Assembly: GCA_023105745.1 (NCBI GenBank)
Contig: JALGQZ010000006.1
Span: forward strand, 34,053,686 to 34,117,685
Direction: 5' to 3'
DNA from: Austropuccinia psidii
Taxonomy: Eukaryota; Basidiomycota; Pucciniomycetes; Pucciniales; Sphaerophragmiaceae
Length of the DNA stretch: 64,000 nucleotides
Shown here: positions 37,441-50,383 of the stretch, piece by piece
How the letters are laid out: every line of letters begins with the position of its first letter
Numbering within the stretch: position 1 is the stretch's first letter
The notes under the pieces: generated by a model
Database searches by the model: none
What the model saw: only the letters and a program-made list of their open reading frames with translations
What the model was told of the DNA's origin: nothing
Program-made: the position numbers and the translations under genes

Positions 37441-37655
37441 TAAAAATATACAACACAGGCAAAGAAAATAAGAAGTTGATCATCATAAGTTCTAACAGCT
37501 ATTACAAAAACATAGACTATATGTACTCTAACTACTTAATGGAAAATTACTGAGTGAGAAAAAACTTTCTATTGTGTTCTAACATTTAATATCTGTTGCT
37601 ATGGTTGAACCCATTCCAATTATTCACAGACAATAACCTCATATAAGGAATCTCA

Positions 37656-39796
37656 TCATGAATCTCCTCTCATTTCATTGAGATTAAGCTGTAAACATGC
37701 TTGACTCAGATTCAGAAAACTCAAAGGGTTTGTTAGAAAATCTGCTATTGTATCACTGGAAGCTACTTGATTAATATCCATTTGTGTGTTTTGAAATAAG
37801 TCTTGTATGTACTGAAAATGAAATTCTATATGTTTAATTTGATTTTTGAGTACTGCTTTCTTTGAAATGGTAATTGATACTGAGTTTTCATTGTGGATTA
37901 TTGGCTTTGAAGCTTTAATTCCCATATCACTTAATAAAAAACACATCCAATGCAATTTCTTGGAAAATATTTTCATAGAAATAAATTCAGAATCTGTGGT
38001 AGATTGGTCTACCAGAAATTGTTTTTTACTCAAAGAAGGAATTGGGTTTCCATATACAGTGACAATCAAACCTAAAACTGACATCCTATCTCTCCTATTG
38101 CTGGCATCATCAGAATATTCCCATTCTTCTTGAACTGATTGTTTTCAATTCTCAACTTGGGAAACAACAGCTGATAAGTCACAGTACCAATAAGGTATCT
38201 GAGTAAATGTTTCAACACTATCCAGTGCTTAACTGTAGGTCTTTTATAATACTGCAAAATCAGATTTACTATGAACATAATGTCTTGTGTATTCTGGGCT
38301 AGATAGTTAGAGCTTCCAATAGCACGTTGATAGGAAATGATAGAAACTAATTCATCTTTTTCATCTATCTCAGTTAGTAAATTCCCATTACAGGGGTTTT
38401 TTACTCCCTTTCCTTCAGAAATATCATTTTTGTATAAAATATTCTTGATTAAATTAGGCTGGCATAATGCTGCTGAGTTGTTGTTTCTCCAGTCTAATAG
38501 TTATCCAAAATGTTTGGTATGTTTCCTCTTGGATTTCAAGGTCAGCTAATTACTAATAAAAGATAGAAACTTAATGATATCATCCTCTGCTTTCTCAATT
38601 AGAAAGCCCTCCTCCACATGCATATAGAGAATTAAGGATTTATCATTGTGAAGAAACAATTATTTTCTGATGATGATCTGAAAACACCTCACTTGGTGAG
38701 TATGTTGGTTAGCTTGAGTGGCCAAATTGGAAGTGCCCTCTTAGTTCCATAAAGTGATTTTTTGAGTTTTCATACCAAAATCTCCTTTCCTTTGAATTCA
38801 AAACACTTAAATTGATTTATATAAGATGTTGTATCCATTTATTCATGCAAGAAAGCATTCTTTATGTTTAGTCAATAAGGAATGTCATTAAGATGAAGTA
38901 TATGTGTCAAAGTAATGCAGGAGGTGTTCCTGATGGTTACTTAATACCACTGATTGTGCTGTATATCAATAAACATCTCCAAATTTGTTCTTTTTCTTAG
39001 TCAATATCCACATTCCACCAATTAATTTGCTATCAGAAGGTTAAGGAGATAATTCCCCAGCATTATGATTCTTGAGTGATTCATAGTCTTCTTTCATTGC
39101 GTATTCCATTGACTAGAATCTTTGGGGTCATTTACTGCTTTCAAAAAAGCTATGAAACCCACTAACATGAATCAATCTGGATGATTGGCCTTGCATCTCT
39201 TATATTCAATAATTTTAAGAGGATTGATATCTGTGGATATGATTTTTGGGGCTTTGTCATAGTGTGGAACATACAAATAATTAGCATTCTTACTTTGAAA
39301 AGCAGGACAAAATGATAGGTCTTCAGTCATAGTATCCTCCTCTGCTCTAGATACCTTAACATTGATTCCTGACACAATGTTTGTGTTGACTAGTGGTATT
39401 GGTAGTATGATAGTTTCCTTCCTTAGTCTATTCTTATAGCTGAAGATAGGTGAATAGAAGTGTTGGCTTACTTTAACTCTTTCTTTTATCATTTTAGAAT
39501 CTCATTCCATCAGAATATTCTCTGTAAGTTAATGCCTTGGGAGTATCCCCTCTGGGATGTAGCATACTATTAGTCCTTCTTACATGAAAAATAGTTTTTA
39601 TACCAAAGGGTATCACAAGTTTAAATTTAATATGTATCCCAAGGACAGAAATATTATTTGGAAAGACTTTGAATGGAAAATTCATGTTAATGGCCTTGTG
39701 AGGTCACAAATCTAACAACAATGATCCATTTTTGGCAGCTTTGTTCCAAAATCAAACTTGAATTCTTGATTGGGCCAGTAAAAACAAGTTTTGTCA
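37656..39796 (-). pseudogene. copia-C polyprotein, 3' part (integrase end, RT, RNase H)
   Basis: Decayed Ty1/copia on the minus strand. 39494-39796 carries the end of the integrase core in mixed frames (FWNKAA, PHKAINMNFPF, VIPFGIKTIFHV). 39172-39492 is the linker. The reverse transcriptase at 38300-39170 is heavily broken (SLYGTKRALPIW, CMWRRAF where the dyad should be). RNase H is better kept: 38072-38278 (KHLLRYLIGT) and 37656-38084 (LSKKQFLVDQSTTDSEFIS, IKHIEFHF, DTIADFLT). The 5' part continues at 59894, beyond gypsy-D. Confidence 0.82.
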
Positions 39797-39801
39797 ATAA
39801 C
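39797..39801. repeat. Target-site duplicate of gypsy-D, left
   Basis: ATAAC next to the LTR; the right counterpart at 59894-59898 is ATAAT, one mismatch. Position inside the copia-C integrase frame supports it. Confidence 0.7.
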
Positions 39802-41195
39802 TGTCAGGTTAAGTCTATGATGAAGTGGTAATGAATGTACTTAAAACTTTAAGTCTGACTGTTACATGGATTATTAAGATTAAAAAAGTCTTCAATTGAT
39901 GGTATAAGGGCTTTACTATGGGGAATAGTGGTGGTAAGTGCTGTTGAAAGCCCTGGGTTCACTCTTACCACTTGGGTTACTATAAGAATAGCTAGAATAA
40001 ACTAATATTTAAGGTATACCTGATTATTTTCCAAGATTATGATTGTTTTTGACAGTTTCACTATGTAGAAATTCAATAGCAGGATGGGGATTCCTTTTCT
40101 GAATGAGAAAAGGCCTCCTTTTATCCTGAAATGGTGTGGAAAGGTCCTCTGGACCATCCACATAGAGGAAGTGAAGATTTTTCACTTCAGAGTGCTGGCT
40201 TGTGAGTTTCACAAGGCCTGTATACTATGTATTGGGGTCAGATGTAGTTTTGAAACAAAATAAGGGCAGTTTTTTCCAATACAGGGTGAAACGTTTGTTC
40301 TGGGGACCACACAGCCCTCTTCTGAGGTGTATGACATGTAGAAGGCTGTAAGGAACCTGTATGGAATCCCAGTATTGATGTATAAACAAGCTTATTTGTC
40401 TGTTTGATACCTCCTAATCATAGCTATGGGATAGTATCCCACAGTAAAGGTGTATTGTCCAATCTGCGGGATTTTAAACTTAAGACTGCTATATTTCTGT
40501 CAGTTTTGAAGATATGGGGCTCACCTTGAGCTCATTTTGTAGCCCTGGATGAGATCTACACAAAGCTACCTCATTTGATATAGGTAAAACTAAATATAAC
40601 AAGGTTATTCCATGTTCAATTTTTGTTATCCAGATATATGATTTTCTCAAAATCAGTATGGAACTTCTTTTCCCCATAACGTTGTTCTAGATGAGATATA
40701 CGGAAATGGATGGCACCATAATATCACTGTGATTGCGCTCCTTCCAAAATGACCCCACTTTAGGTATCTCACACAAAAACTGTATAATTCAGATTAGAGG
40801 TGAATATTTCATTCACCCTTGTTTGACCTTATTTTGGCCATAAATTTTGTATCTTGATGCTAGCTCAATTTGGCTAGTACCAATGGATAGCCCTTACTTA
40901 GAGTTTTAATTTGAACACCCATTTTCTGGGGTTAAGCCTCTTTCTCTGGATTTGAGATGAGAGGTGAAAGTTATGTTTTATGGACAGCAACTTCTTTGAG
41001 AAGGAATAAACTTGTTATTCTTTGCCCTATGATAATGGGACTTGTATATTTGGAAACAGGTTATTTTTCTATTTATTTTGATACCTTTTGAGCTGGTGTG
41101 TCTCAGCTCCATGCTTTGGTGTTATATTGCTCTACTATTGTTTTATGGTATTTGGCTGTCATGCTTGTGCTCTGGATTTGAGTCACAGGCTGACA
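39802..41195 (-). repeat. gypsy-D 3' LTR
   Basis: Plus strand TGTCAG at the start and CTGACA at the end, an inverted dinucleotide-type terminus. It aligns along its length with 58499-59893 (for example TGGGGAATAGTGGTGGTRAG, GGTGTGGAAAGGTCCT). Clearly more diverged than the copia-2 pair, so an older insertion. Confidence 0.9.
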
Positions 41196-41207
41196 TACCT
41201 CCCCTTC
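41196..41207 (-). other. gypsy-D polypurine tract
   Basis: GAAGGGGAGGTA on the minus strand, ending exactly at the LTR start TGTCAG. It confirms the LTR edge at 41195. Confidence 0.85.
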
Positions 41208-41219
41208 AAAAACGGCTCA

Positions 41220-41361
41220 TCATTTATGAGACTGTTCAGTACTCCTAGATGCTCTGAATCTTCTCAGGTGAAGGCTAACATCTGGTCTGGAATCTTCTGC
41301 CAACTATTTATCCTTATCTGCTGTTTGGCTCTTGAATCTGACCAAATATTGTCTCTGGTCT
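41220..41361 (-). pseudogene. gypsy-D chromodomain, C-terminal half
   Basis: Reads QYLVRFKSQTADKDKWLAED ... LHLRRFRASRSTEQSHK and a stop at 41220-41222. The first half is at 51870-51970, on the other side of the gypsy-F array; joining them gives an uninterrupted frame (RLNGKV then QRQYLVRF). Chromodomains on integrase tails guide insertion to modified chromatin in chromoviruses. Confidence 0.85.
41357..41361. repeat. Target-site duplicate of the gypsy-F array, left
   Basis: GGTCT; the right copy at 51870-51874 is GGACT, one mismatch. Both lie in the gypsy-D chromodomain. Confidence 0.72.
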
Positions 41362-41850
41362 TGTCACAACCATGGCAATTCACCCCCTTAGACCTGAATA
41401 TGGCATATCTATGCCATATAAAATTTATGGCAATTTGGCCATATCCATAATCATTGGCCAAATTGGCCATTTCTTCTTTTTTGGCCTTTTATGGTAATTT
41501 CACTCTCTGGGCGCAATTCGGCCCCTTCATGATTATCAGGCCTTTCCTGGCCAGGTTTTGCTTTTGGGAAGTCTTTTGTATTTCCCATTCAACAGGGAAA
41601 ATACAGCCCAAAAGCCTGTATTTGGCTTTTCAGCTTTAAATACAAATTTGGGCATTTTTGCGCATTTTTCTGTATTTGCTATTTTAGGCCATTTTACCAT
41701 GTAATATGGGAAATATGCCCAAATGAACATTTTCCCATGTAATATGTGAAATATGCCCAAATGACCATTTTCCCATGTAATATGGGAAATATGCCCAAAT
41801 GGCCATTTTGCCATGTAATATGGGAAATATGCCCAAATAGCCATATTGGG
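41362..41850 (+). repeat. gypsy-F LTR, truncated first copy
   Basis: Starts TGTCACAACCATGGCAATTC like the full LTRs and follows them for about 0.4 kb, then jumps to internal sequence at CATATTGGG/CTACAATCTG. The jump point shares a few bases with 49950 in the intact internal region (GGGTCTACAATC). Holds the four-fold 38-bp repeat. Confidence 0.85.
41697..41848. repeat. 38-bp tandem repeat, four units
   Basis: CCATGTAATATGGGAAATAT recurs at 41697, 41735, 41773 and 41811, exactly 38 bp apart. The full gypsy-F LTRs have a single unit (near 42719 and 50664). Expansion therefore occurred only in this truncated copy. Confidence 0.92.
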
Positions 41851-42393
<543 letters not shown>

Positions 42394-43858
42394 TGTCACA
42401 ACCATGGCAGTTCACCTTCTTGGACCTGAATGTGGCATATCCATGCCATATCCAATTTGTGGCAATTTGTTCATATCCATAATAATTGGCCGAATTGGCC
42501 ATTTCATCTTTTTTGGCCTTTTATGGTCATTTCACTATCTGGGTGCAACTTGACCCCTTCATCATCATCAGGCCTTTCCTGGCAGGGTTCTGATTTTGGG
42601 CAGTCGTTTGTATTTTCCAGTCAACAGGGAAAATACATCCCAGAAGACTGTATTTGGCATTCTAAGCTTTAAATACATATTTGCGCATTTTGCTGTATTT
42701 GCCATTTTAGGCCATTTCCCCATGTAATATGGGAAATATGCTCAAATGGCCATATTGGGCCATTTAGGGCTTAATTCCCAGATTTGTGCATTTTTTTCAC
42801 ACTTTGCGCAAATACGGTTTTAAAGCTGTATTGGGTGTATTGGCCAAAACACCCAAAAACACTCTTTCACCTTTGAAGCCACTCAAAACCCAATTTTCAC
42901 TTATATCCTCCTGGCATCAATCTCAACAGACCTTTGGCCATTTCCACCCTCCAATAACCAAAGGCGCCATAAATGGTGTTATACACTATTATTCATCTTT
43001 GTTCACCAGAAATCCAATGGAGCCAATATCAAATGGTTATTTCAACTTTTCATCAGGTCATCAAGGCCCGTCATCCAGAGTATTCATCAAGGCTCAAAAG
43101 AAAAGTGTCAATCTCATAAGCCAATGAGGCCATCAAGCAATAATTGGTTATTCTATTTCACAGTATTCCTCCCAGGGAATACTTTCAGTTCATTGTCAAG
43201 GGATATTTAGGAGGCAGTTCCAAAAGAATTTGCCAAGGGTAAGTGCTCCATCAATCCACATTGGAAACCACATCCATTCAGCACAGTCTGGATTCATCAA
43301 GACCTGTATTTTCAATCATACACCATGGGAATTTCATTCAACCCAGTTTATTTCCCAATTTGGCAAGCTATACACTTCATCAAGCAGTAAATACAGACCA
43401 GCTGTCATCGTGGAGGAGTCAAGCTCTCAATGTTTCACATATAAAAGCCTCCTTTGACCCTGGGGGGATTTCCCCAGTTAATCAATATAGTTAGATTTTA
43501 TTTTATCTTTATTCATCTTATTATTTTTGTTAAGTGAATACTGATATTATCAAGTCATTCATTTAGCACCTCTTCTCTTTTCTTTCTTCTCCTGTCAATG
43601 GATATTTGGTGGTCATATCCTTACTAATTCCGTTTCTTATTTTGGAAGGTTAAAAAAGTGATTAAGGACTTACTTGGTTGGAAATTTGGCAATGTGGCTT
43701 CTCATTGCTCTTATTGCACCTCATCTTTGTACTTGCATCTTTCTTAGAGAATTTCATTTCATTTCTTTTATTTTCTTTTATCTTTGGGGTCTTCAAAGTC
43801 AGTTACCTGATTGCTGAGTCCCTGGCCACTCTTGTTTTCCACTAGAGCCCCTGTGACA
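42394..43858 (+). repeat. gypsy-F LTR, middle copy (5' LTR of the internal region)
   Basis: 1465 bp, TGTCACAACC ... CCCCTGTGACA. TATAAAAG at 43440-43447 is a likely core promoter. Preceded by a polypurine tract and followed by gag leader, so it is shared between two copies. Confidence 0.9.
43440..43447 (+). promoter_or_regulatory. TATA box in the gypsy-F 5' LTR
   Basis: TATAAAAG about 410 bp before the LTR end. The 3' LTR has TATACCAG in the same place (51451-51458). Related LTRs have TATACCAG or TATATCTG-type variants. Confidence 0.55.
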
Positions 43859-44585
43859 TTATAATAATTAAATCATAATTTCTTTTCTTTCTTTTCATTC
43901 ACTCATTTCTTCAAAATTATGACTCTACAATGGTTATGAACTTTATGATACATTGTCATCTCTCAATTTTTTCTAATTCATTCTTTACTTTGAAAATTGA
44001 AAGCTGACCCATTTTTATTTTTGTTTCTCTTTTTAAATCTTATCTCAAATAATCAAATTTATTCAATTCATAATTCAGGCTAAATTTTCATTTTATTTTC
44101 AAATTTATCATCAAGATTATTAAGACACATTCTTCACATCAAGATTCATATTGAGTCATTCTTCAAGAATTTTGATTTTTAAAGAAGAACTCACTTGATT
44201 TGATTTGATTTGATTGATTGATTTGACATAAATTGATATTGACTTCAAGAAAATTGATTGACCAGAAGATTTCATTGATTTTGCTGATTTTTCACATCAA
44301 TAATTTTGACATAAATCTATTTTGCCCCCAGAATTCATTTAATTGATTGGTTTTTGCAAGATTTTGATTTTGATTGATTTGACCTATTGATTTATTGAGT
44401 TGAAAATTTCATTTTGATATTTATTGATTGATTTATCTCAAGATCTAATTTTTATTCATTGATTTTCTTCAAGAAATTGATTTTGATTTTGATTTTGACT
44501 TCAAGCTTTTTTTTGATTTGCCTCAAGCTTTTCATCTTCAAAATTTTGATTTTTATTAACTTCATTTCATATTATTTCTGAAATC
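43859..44585 (+). other. gypsy-F 5' leader
   Basis: AT-rich, with ATTTGATTTGATTTGATTGA-type runs near 44190-44220. Immediately after the LTR comes TTATAATAATTAAATC; no TGG-type tRNA 3'-end primer site is visible. Confidence 0.6.
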
Positions 44586-45843
44586 ATTCCTGTTCAACAC
44601 TCAAATCCTGCAAGACAGACAAGATCTCAGCTCAGAGCTCAAGCTGTTCTCACTCCAACTCCAAGAGTTCCTCTTGACGGAACCCCAGCAGTTCCTCAAC
44701 TGAGGGCCCTATTTGGAAGGAGAAACACCATCCAGGAAGGAAGGAAGAGAGCCAAGAAGATCAAGTTCTTTTTCAGTAGTAGTTGGCGGTTTTCCAGGAC
44801 TTTAAAGGACCACTTTCAAAGGTCCTGGTGAAGATGTTGAAGAGGAGGAGGAGAATTCTGTGGAAGAGGAAGCATCTGATCGTACTGAAGGTATTCCTGC
44901 TCCTGTGGGGGAATCCCAAGGTACTGGAGGGCCAGCTCTAGCCCAGTTTAATATGCCTGTCCCTCATCAGTCTGAACCATCATTATTAGCCATCATGAAT
45001 AAAATGACTCAGAATATGGCTAATCTTCAAGAAGCTTCATCTTCTGAAGCATCAAGACCACCAGCCTTTAAGACTCCATCTATGAAGGCACCAAAATGGT
45101 TTGATGGGACTCAACCCTTTAAAGTCAGAAGCCTTCTTCAGTCTTGTCAATTGATTTTTCATGATGATCTGGCAAATTTCTCTCAAGACAGAAATAAAGT
45201 TCTTTATGCCACTTCATTCTTAATTGGCAGGGCTCTAAAATGGATTGAGCCTTATCTTTCAAATCTCACAAATGAAGATCCAAATTACCTTCTCCATTAA
45301 TGGAATTTGTTTTAATAAAAACTCTTTACTTTGTTTGGAGACCCAAATGAAGTCATAAAAGCTGAAGCAGAGTTTGATCCCTTAAGAATGAAAGAAGTTG
45401 GGCATGTAACATTATATGTTTCTGATTCCAGAAGTTTGATCTCAAGAATTGGAGATTGGGGTGAAAGAGCTCTCATCCATCATTTCAGGAAGGGATTGCC
45501 ATCCAGGATTTTGGATCAATTGGCCTCCCATACTTCAAGAACTGACTCTCTTCAAGACTTAATGGATATTACCCTGATGCTTGATACCAGGTACCATTAG
45601 AGGCCAAATGAAAAGAGTCATCATCAAGAGAAGAAGCCAGAAGCCTCAAAGTCAAACTCTTCTCATCCTGAAAATTCTCCAAGCTCAAGTCAAAAGAAGA
45701 AGAAGAATTTTCAGAATGGGGACAAGCCCCACTATTTTTTGCTGGATAATGATTTAAAGTTGATTAATTCTTAAAAAGGAAGAAGAATCAAGGAGGGTCT
45801 ATGTACCTATTGTGGTGGGAAGCATAGTCTTGAGTCTTGTTTC
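44586..45843 (+). pseudogene. gypsy-F Gag, decayed
   Basis: The N-terminal segment at 44586-44740 (ARQTRSQLRAQAVLTPTPRV) begins at ATT where an ATG is likely lost. A frameshift follows, then one frame from 44860 to the zinc knuckle, with stops at 45298, about 45313, 45598, 45772 and 45853. Visible: SLLAIMNKMTQNMANLQEAS, WIEPYLSNLTNEDPNYLL, LTLFGDPNEV-like block, GDWGERALIHHFRKGLPSRI, DITLMLDTRYH. The knuckle is intact at 45802-45840 (CTYCGGKHSLESC). Confidence 0.88.
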
Positions 45844-46355
45844 AAAAGACCTTAAAACCAGATTTCCCAACCGTCAGGCAAATTTCCCAGCCAGGCAAAA
45901 GCCTGAGTGAAGATCATGTTGTGTTCAATGGTCTTCACTGTTTTCCATCCAGAGCACAATTGTGCATTCTGAATACTGGTGTCAATAATTCTCTTAAATT
46001 CTTTGGTTTTTCTTCTCTTTCTGATGTTTTTTACAGTATTCTAATTGATTCTTGTGCTACCAACTCATTCATTGCAAAGCAGTTTGTTCAAAAGTATTCT
46101 TTCACTATGTCAGAACTCCCAGAGAAGATTCCACTTATCATTTTGGACTCCTCTGAGTCCCCTTCCTTATTTGTGACTCACCATACAAAATATATGATTG
46201 AGCTCCCTTCTTTCCCAAGCTTTGAATGGGAATTCTTAGTAATTGATACTCCCAAGGGAGAAGATCTCATATTGGGCTTTAAATTTCTTAATCATTTTAA
46301 TCCATATATTGATTGGAGACAAGGGCTGATCATAAGGACTATTATGATCCTTTAA
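45837..46355 (+). pseudogene. gypsy-F protease region, decayed
   Basis: Active-site block ILIDSCATNSFIAKQF with Asp codon 46047-46049; the Gly of DSGA is Cys. Followed by KYSFTMSELPEKIPLIILDS and LVIDTPKGEDLILGFKFLNH, typical of this gypsy clade. The frame is separated from gag by a stop and a shift. Confidence 0.82.
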
Positions 46356-46474
46356 ATTCATTCAGTAATGATTTTTCTTCTGTGAAATCATGTGCAGCTC
46401 TGGTTGGTGATTTTAGAACACCATCATTTCTATCTTCTGTCCATATTCCTTCCCTTAATTGCCATACATGACTG

Positions 46475-48060
46475 TTGTCCTCAAGAGATCAAGTCTTCAC
46501 AAAGATTCAAGATTTTGGAGAAGATAATTCTGTATCTTCACTTAATATCTTCTTTGGGAATATGGACCTTCCTCCTTCATCTTATCATGACTCCCTGGAG
46601 GAGTTGCGGGATGAAGAGGAAGAGCCAGAAGGAATAGAAACTTTGATTAAGGTTGTTCCTTCTGCTTATCACCAGTATTTGGATGTATTCTCCAAGGTGA
46701 AAGCAGAGAAACTTCCTCCTCACTGTGCCTGTGATCATCATATTGAGCTGGAGGGGTCTCTACCTCCAGTTTCGGTGGCCTACTCTTAATCAAACCAAGA
46801 GTTGGATACACTCAAGGCCTACATTTCAGAGAATGTAGAGAAGGGTTTCATCCTTCCAAGCTCCTCTTCAACAGGAGCACCCGTCCTGTTTGTCAAAAAG
46901 AAGGCTGATGGCCTCCGTTTGTGTGTTGATTACCACCAACTCAATTCTGTGACTAGGAAGAACAAGTATCCTGTTCCTCCTATGAATCAGCTTCTTACTG
47001 TCTTTGATGGTTCTTCTATCTTCTCAAAGATCTATCTGCATGGTGCATATAACCTGCTCAGAATCAATAAAGGTGATGAGCATTTGACTTGTTTTAGGAC
47101 TAAATATGGCAGTTATGAGTATCCGGGTATTCCATTTGGGCTCACCAATGCTCCTGCATCTTTCCAAAACGTTTTCAATGATATTTTCTATTATCCTCTT
47201 GATATTTATGTTGTGGTTTATTTGGATAACATTATGGTCTTTTCCAAATCTGAGGAAGAACATGTCACTCATCTGTCCACTGTTCTTGCCAGACTCAGAG
47301 CCAATAACCACTTTTATAAGGCCTCCAAGTGCCTATTTAATGTTTCTAGTGTAGAGTATTTAGGTTATATTGTTTCTTCTGAAGGTCTCATGATGGACCA
47401 AGCAGAAGTCCAGAAAATTATCAATTGGATGCCCCCAAGAAACTTCAAGGCTCTTCAATCATTCCTTGGCTTTGCCAATTTTTACCACCGTTTCATCAAG
47501 AATTATTCAAAGAAAATTAGTTCACTCACAAGTTTCCTCAAGAAATATTCCCATTTTCCCCTCAATGAAGAAGCTCTTAGACAGTTTAAACAGCTCAAAG
47601 AGGATTTCACCACTGCTCCAATCCTTTCCCATTTTAATCTTTCTCTACCCACTATTGTAGAGACCAATGCTTCTGATTATGCCTTGGGTTCTGTACTGAG
47701 TCAGGTCACTGACTCAGAAAAACATACCATTGCATTTGATAGTTCCAAGCTTCTTCCAGCAGAGCTCAACTATGAGATTCATGACAAGGAACTCCTTAGC
47801 ATAGTCTGGGCTCTCAAGTGTTGGTGAGGTTTTCTCCTTTCTCTTTCTTCCTCTTACAAAGTTCTCACCAATCATTCTTCACTTCAATATTTCATGTCAT
47901 CAAAGAATATCACTTGCTGTCAAGCCCACTGCACTGAGTTCTTATCCAAATTGCATTTCTCAATCACTTACCACCCTGGATGCTTGGCTACCCTTCCAGA
48001 TTCATTTTCACATCTGGACAACATTTAACCAGAGAGGGGGGAAGATTTCATCAGAAAGAA
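46475..48060 (+). pseudogene. gypsy-F reverse transcriptase and RNase H, decayed
   Basis: One frame from 46475 to 47827 with a TAA at 46787-46789, then broken RNase H to about 48060. Blocks: KLPPHCACDHHIELEG, VEKGFILPSSSSTGAPVLFV, LCVDYHQLN, FGLTNAPASFQ, YLDN, EYLGYIVSSEGL, FLGFANFYHRFIKNYSK. The catalytic pair is D (47225-47227) and N (47228-47230), where the related gypsy-E keeps YLDD. RNase H starts NASDYALGSVLSQ and has IHDKELLSIVWALK before the stop. Confidence 0.9.
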
Positions 48061-48145
48061 TTCACTGAATTATAAAAAAATAATCAAGAAAAATGAAATT
48101 CAGGCCTTAAAGTTCTTTGCAGTCAAGGAGGATTCCTTTTCAAAT

Positions 48146-49605
48146 TTGATTTATTCAATTCAGAAGGCATTATGGCAAGATTCTCAATATAGAAGTATTC
48201 TTCAAGAGCTGGGTAAAGGTAAATCTGTCCAGGATTATTCTCTTGATTCCTCTTCCCAGCTTCTCCTGTTTAAAGATCAGGTGGTGGTTCCAAATGACCC
48301 CACAATTCAACTCAGCATAATTCAAAAGAGACATGACTCTACTCTAGCTGGACACCCTGGCCAAGAGAAGACTCTCAAGCTTGTCAAGCCAGATTCTCAA
48401 TGGTCTGGAACTACTCAATTTATCAAGGTTTATGTCTCATCCTGTCAACAGTGTTCAAGGAACACAAATATTCATCACAAGAAGTTTGGACTCCTCAAAC
48501 CCCTTCCCATTCCAAATGGTCCTTGGATTTGTCTTCAAATGTATTTCATCACTCAAGTGCCACTGTCCAATTCATTTGACTCAATACTTTTCATAGTGCA
48601 AAGATTCTCAAAAATGTCAGTTTTTATTCCAACAATGTCTTCAATAGCTTCACTGGATTTGGCCCATTTATTCATCAAGAAAACTTTCTCAAAGCATGGA
48701 CTTCCTTCAAGCATTGTTAGTGATAGAGGTTCTCTTTTTGGTTCTTCTTTTTGGACCAATCTTTGTCAGCAGCACAAGATCTCAAGAGATCTGACAACTG
48801 CTTACCATCCAGAAACTGATGGACAGACAGAGAGGGTGAATTAGATGCTAGAACAGTAACTTTGGATGTATTTCAGCTATCATCAATATGATTGAAACAC
48901 CTAGCTCCCTCTGGCTGAATTTGCCTACAATGACTCTGACCACTCTTCAATAAAACAATCACAGGTTTTCACTGTTTATGGAAGATATACTCAATTTGAC
49001 TCAGTTCACATTACTTAAGATACTCCTTCTGGAAAGTTATCAACAAAACCCCAATCAGTAGAGAACAATTTCAAGAGAGAAATTGAAGTTTCCATAAACA
49101 AATTGAAGAGGTATGCAGATAAAAGTAGAGCAAGTACACCTGTTTTCAATCCTGATGACATTGTATGGCTTTCTTCCAATAACATAAATTCAACTAGAAC
49201 CACCAAAAAACTTTCTAAAAGATGGCTGGGTCCTTTTGAAATCTTGAAGAAAGTCAGCACTAATGCCTACCACCTCAAGCTCCCATCTCAATAGAAGTCC
49301 ATGCACCCAGTCTTCCATATTTCACTTTTGGAACCAGTAAGAACTCAATAATCCCACATAGGCATCAAGAGCCTCCTCCTTCAATTATCATTCAAGAAGA
49401 AGAGGAATGGGAAGTATCTCAGATACTGGACTCAAAGTTCAAGAGAGGGAAATTATGGTATTTGGTGGAATTGAAAGGTTTCAGTCAAGACCCAGAAAGA
49501 GCCACTTGGGAGCCAACTGAAAGCCTCAAGAATTGTCCTGAGATTATCAAGGATTTTCATTCTTTATATCCTGAAAAGCCAGGACCCGATTCTTCAAGAG
49601 CTTGA
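48146..49605 (+). pseudogene. gypsy-F integrase with chromodomain, decayed
   Basis: Finger H..H (TLAGHPGQEKTL) and CQQC, core MYFITQVPLSNSFD (Asp to Tyr at the first acidic residue), SDRGSLFGSSFW, HPETDGQTERVN (Glu present) then TAG. The rest resumes in other frames: VWLSSNNINSTR ... WLGPFEILKKVS (49103-49294) and a chromodomain (49399-49605; EEEWEVSQILDSKFKRGKLW, YLVELKGF, ATWEP) ending at TGA 49603-49605. Order and content match chromoviruses. Confidence 0.88.
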
Positions 49606-50370
49606 TCATTTATTGTTATTGGTGGGGAGAGGGATTACCAAAGGTAAGTCCGACTACTGCTATGCACCTTTAGAGGTATTCTACCCTTTTTTTTGTAAGA
49701 ATCACCTTGGTCACTCTGTGAGCACTCTTCAATTTTTGAACACAGATCTTTGGCCTGGCTTTCAACATCAATTTCAAAATTATTGCCATTTTCACTTGGG
49801 AAAATCCACCATTCCTTTTCTTATTTTCTTTCCAAGTATTTGCAATTCCAATTCATTCCTTCAGAAAATTTATTTTCTTTTTATGGCACTGGCATGAGTG
49901 GTAATTACCAGAAATAAGCTCCTCTCCTGGTGTGCAATTCCCTGAGGGGTCTACAATCTTTCAAAACATCACCTTGGACACTCTGTGAGCACCTTGCATC
50001 AAATCTTCTTTTCCAGGTCCTTGGCCAATTAAAATCAATTGTCAACTTCAGTGATCAAGATTGGAACCTCCTAAAAAAGTTCATTTCTCTTTATTTCTTT
50101 ATTTTTATTTCTTCATTTTCATCCTTTTATTTTTATTTTCATTTTATCACATCAAATTTCATGTCAAAATCATCATTCATTTTCAAAATTATCATCAATC
50201 AGGAAGCCAATGTCAAAAGGAGATCAAGCAAGTCCCGCATCATATGTCAAATTCTTAATACCAGTTTCAATTTTTTTTCTTAATTACTCCTCTTGAATCC
50301 CTCTCTCAAAATACTTCCAATAGCCTCAACACAATTCAGCTTGTATTGGTGCTCAGGACCTCACAATGTT
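49606..50370 (+). other. gypsy-F 3' untranslated region
   Basis: About 765 bp between the chromodomain stop and the purine tract, no coding domain. Its second half is the part duplicated in the stub at 41851-42393. Confidence 0.7.
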
Positions 50371-50383
50371 AAGGTGGGGGTAC
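50371..50383 (+). other. gypsy-F polypurine tract
   Basis: AAGGTGGGGGTAC directly before the 3' LTR start. The equivalent before the middle LTR is at 42380-42393 (AGTTGGGGGGTAC). Confidence 0.75.
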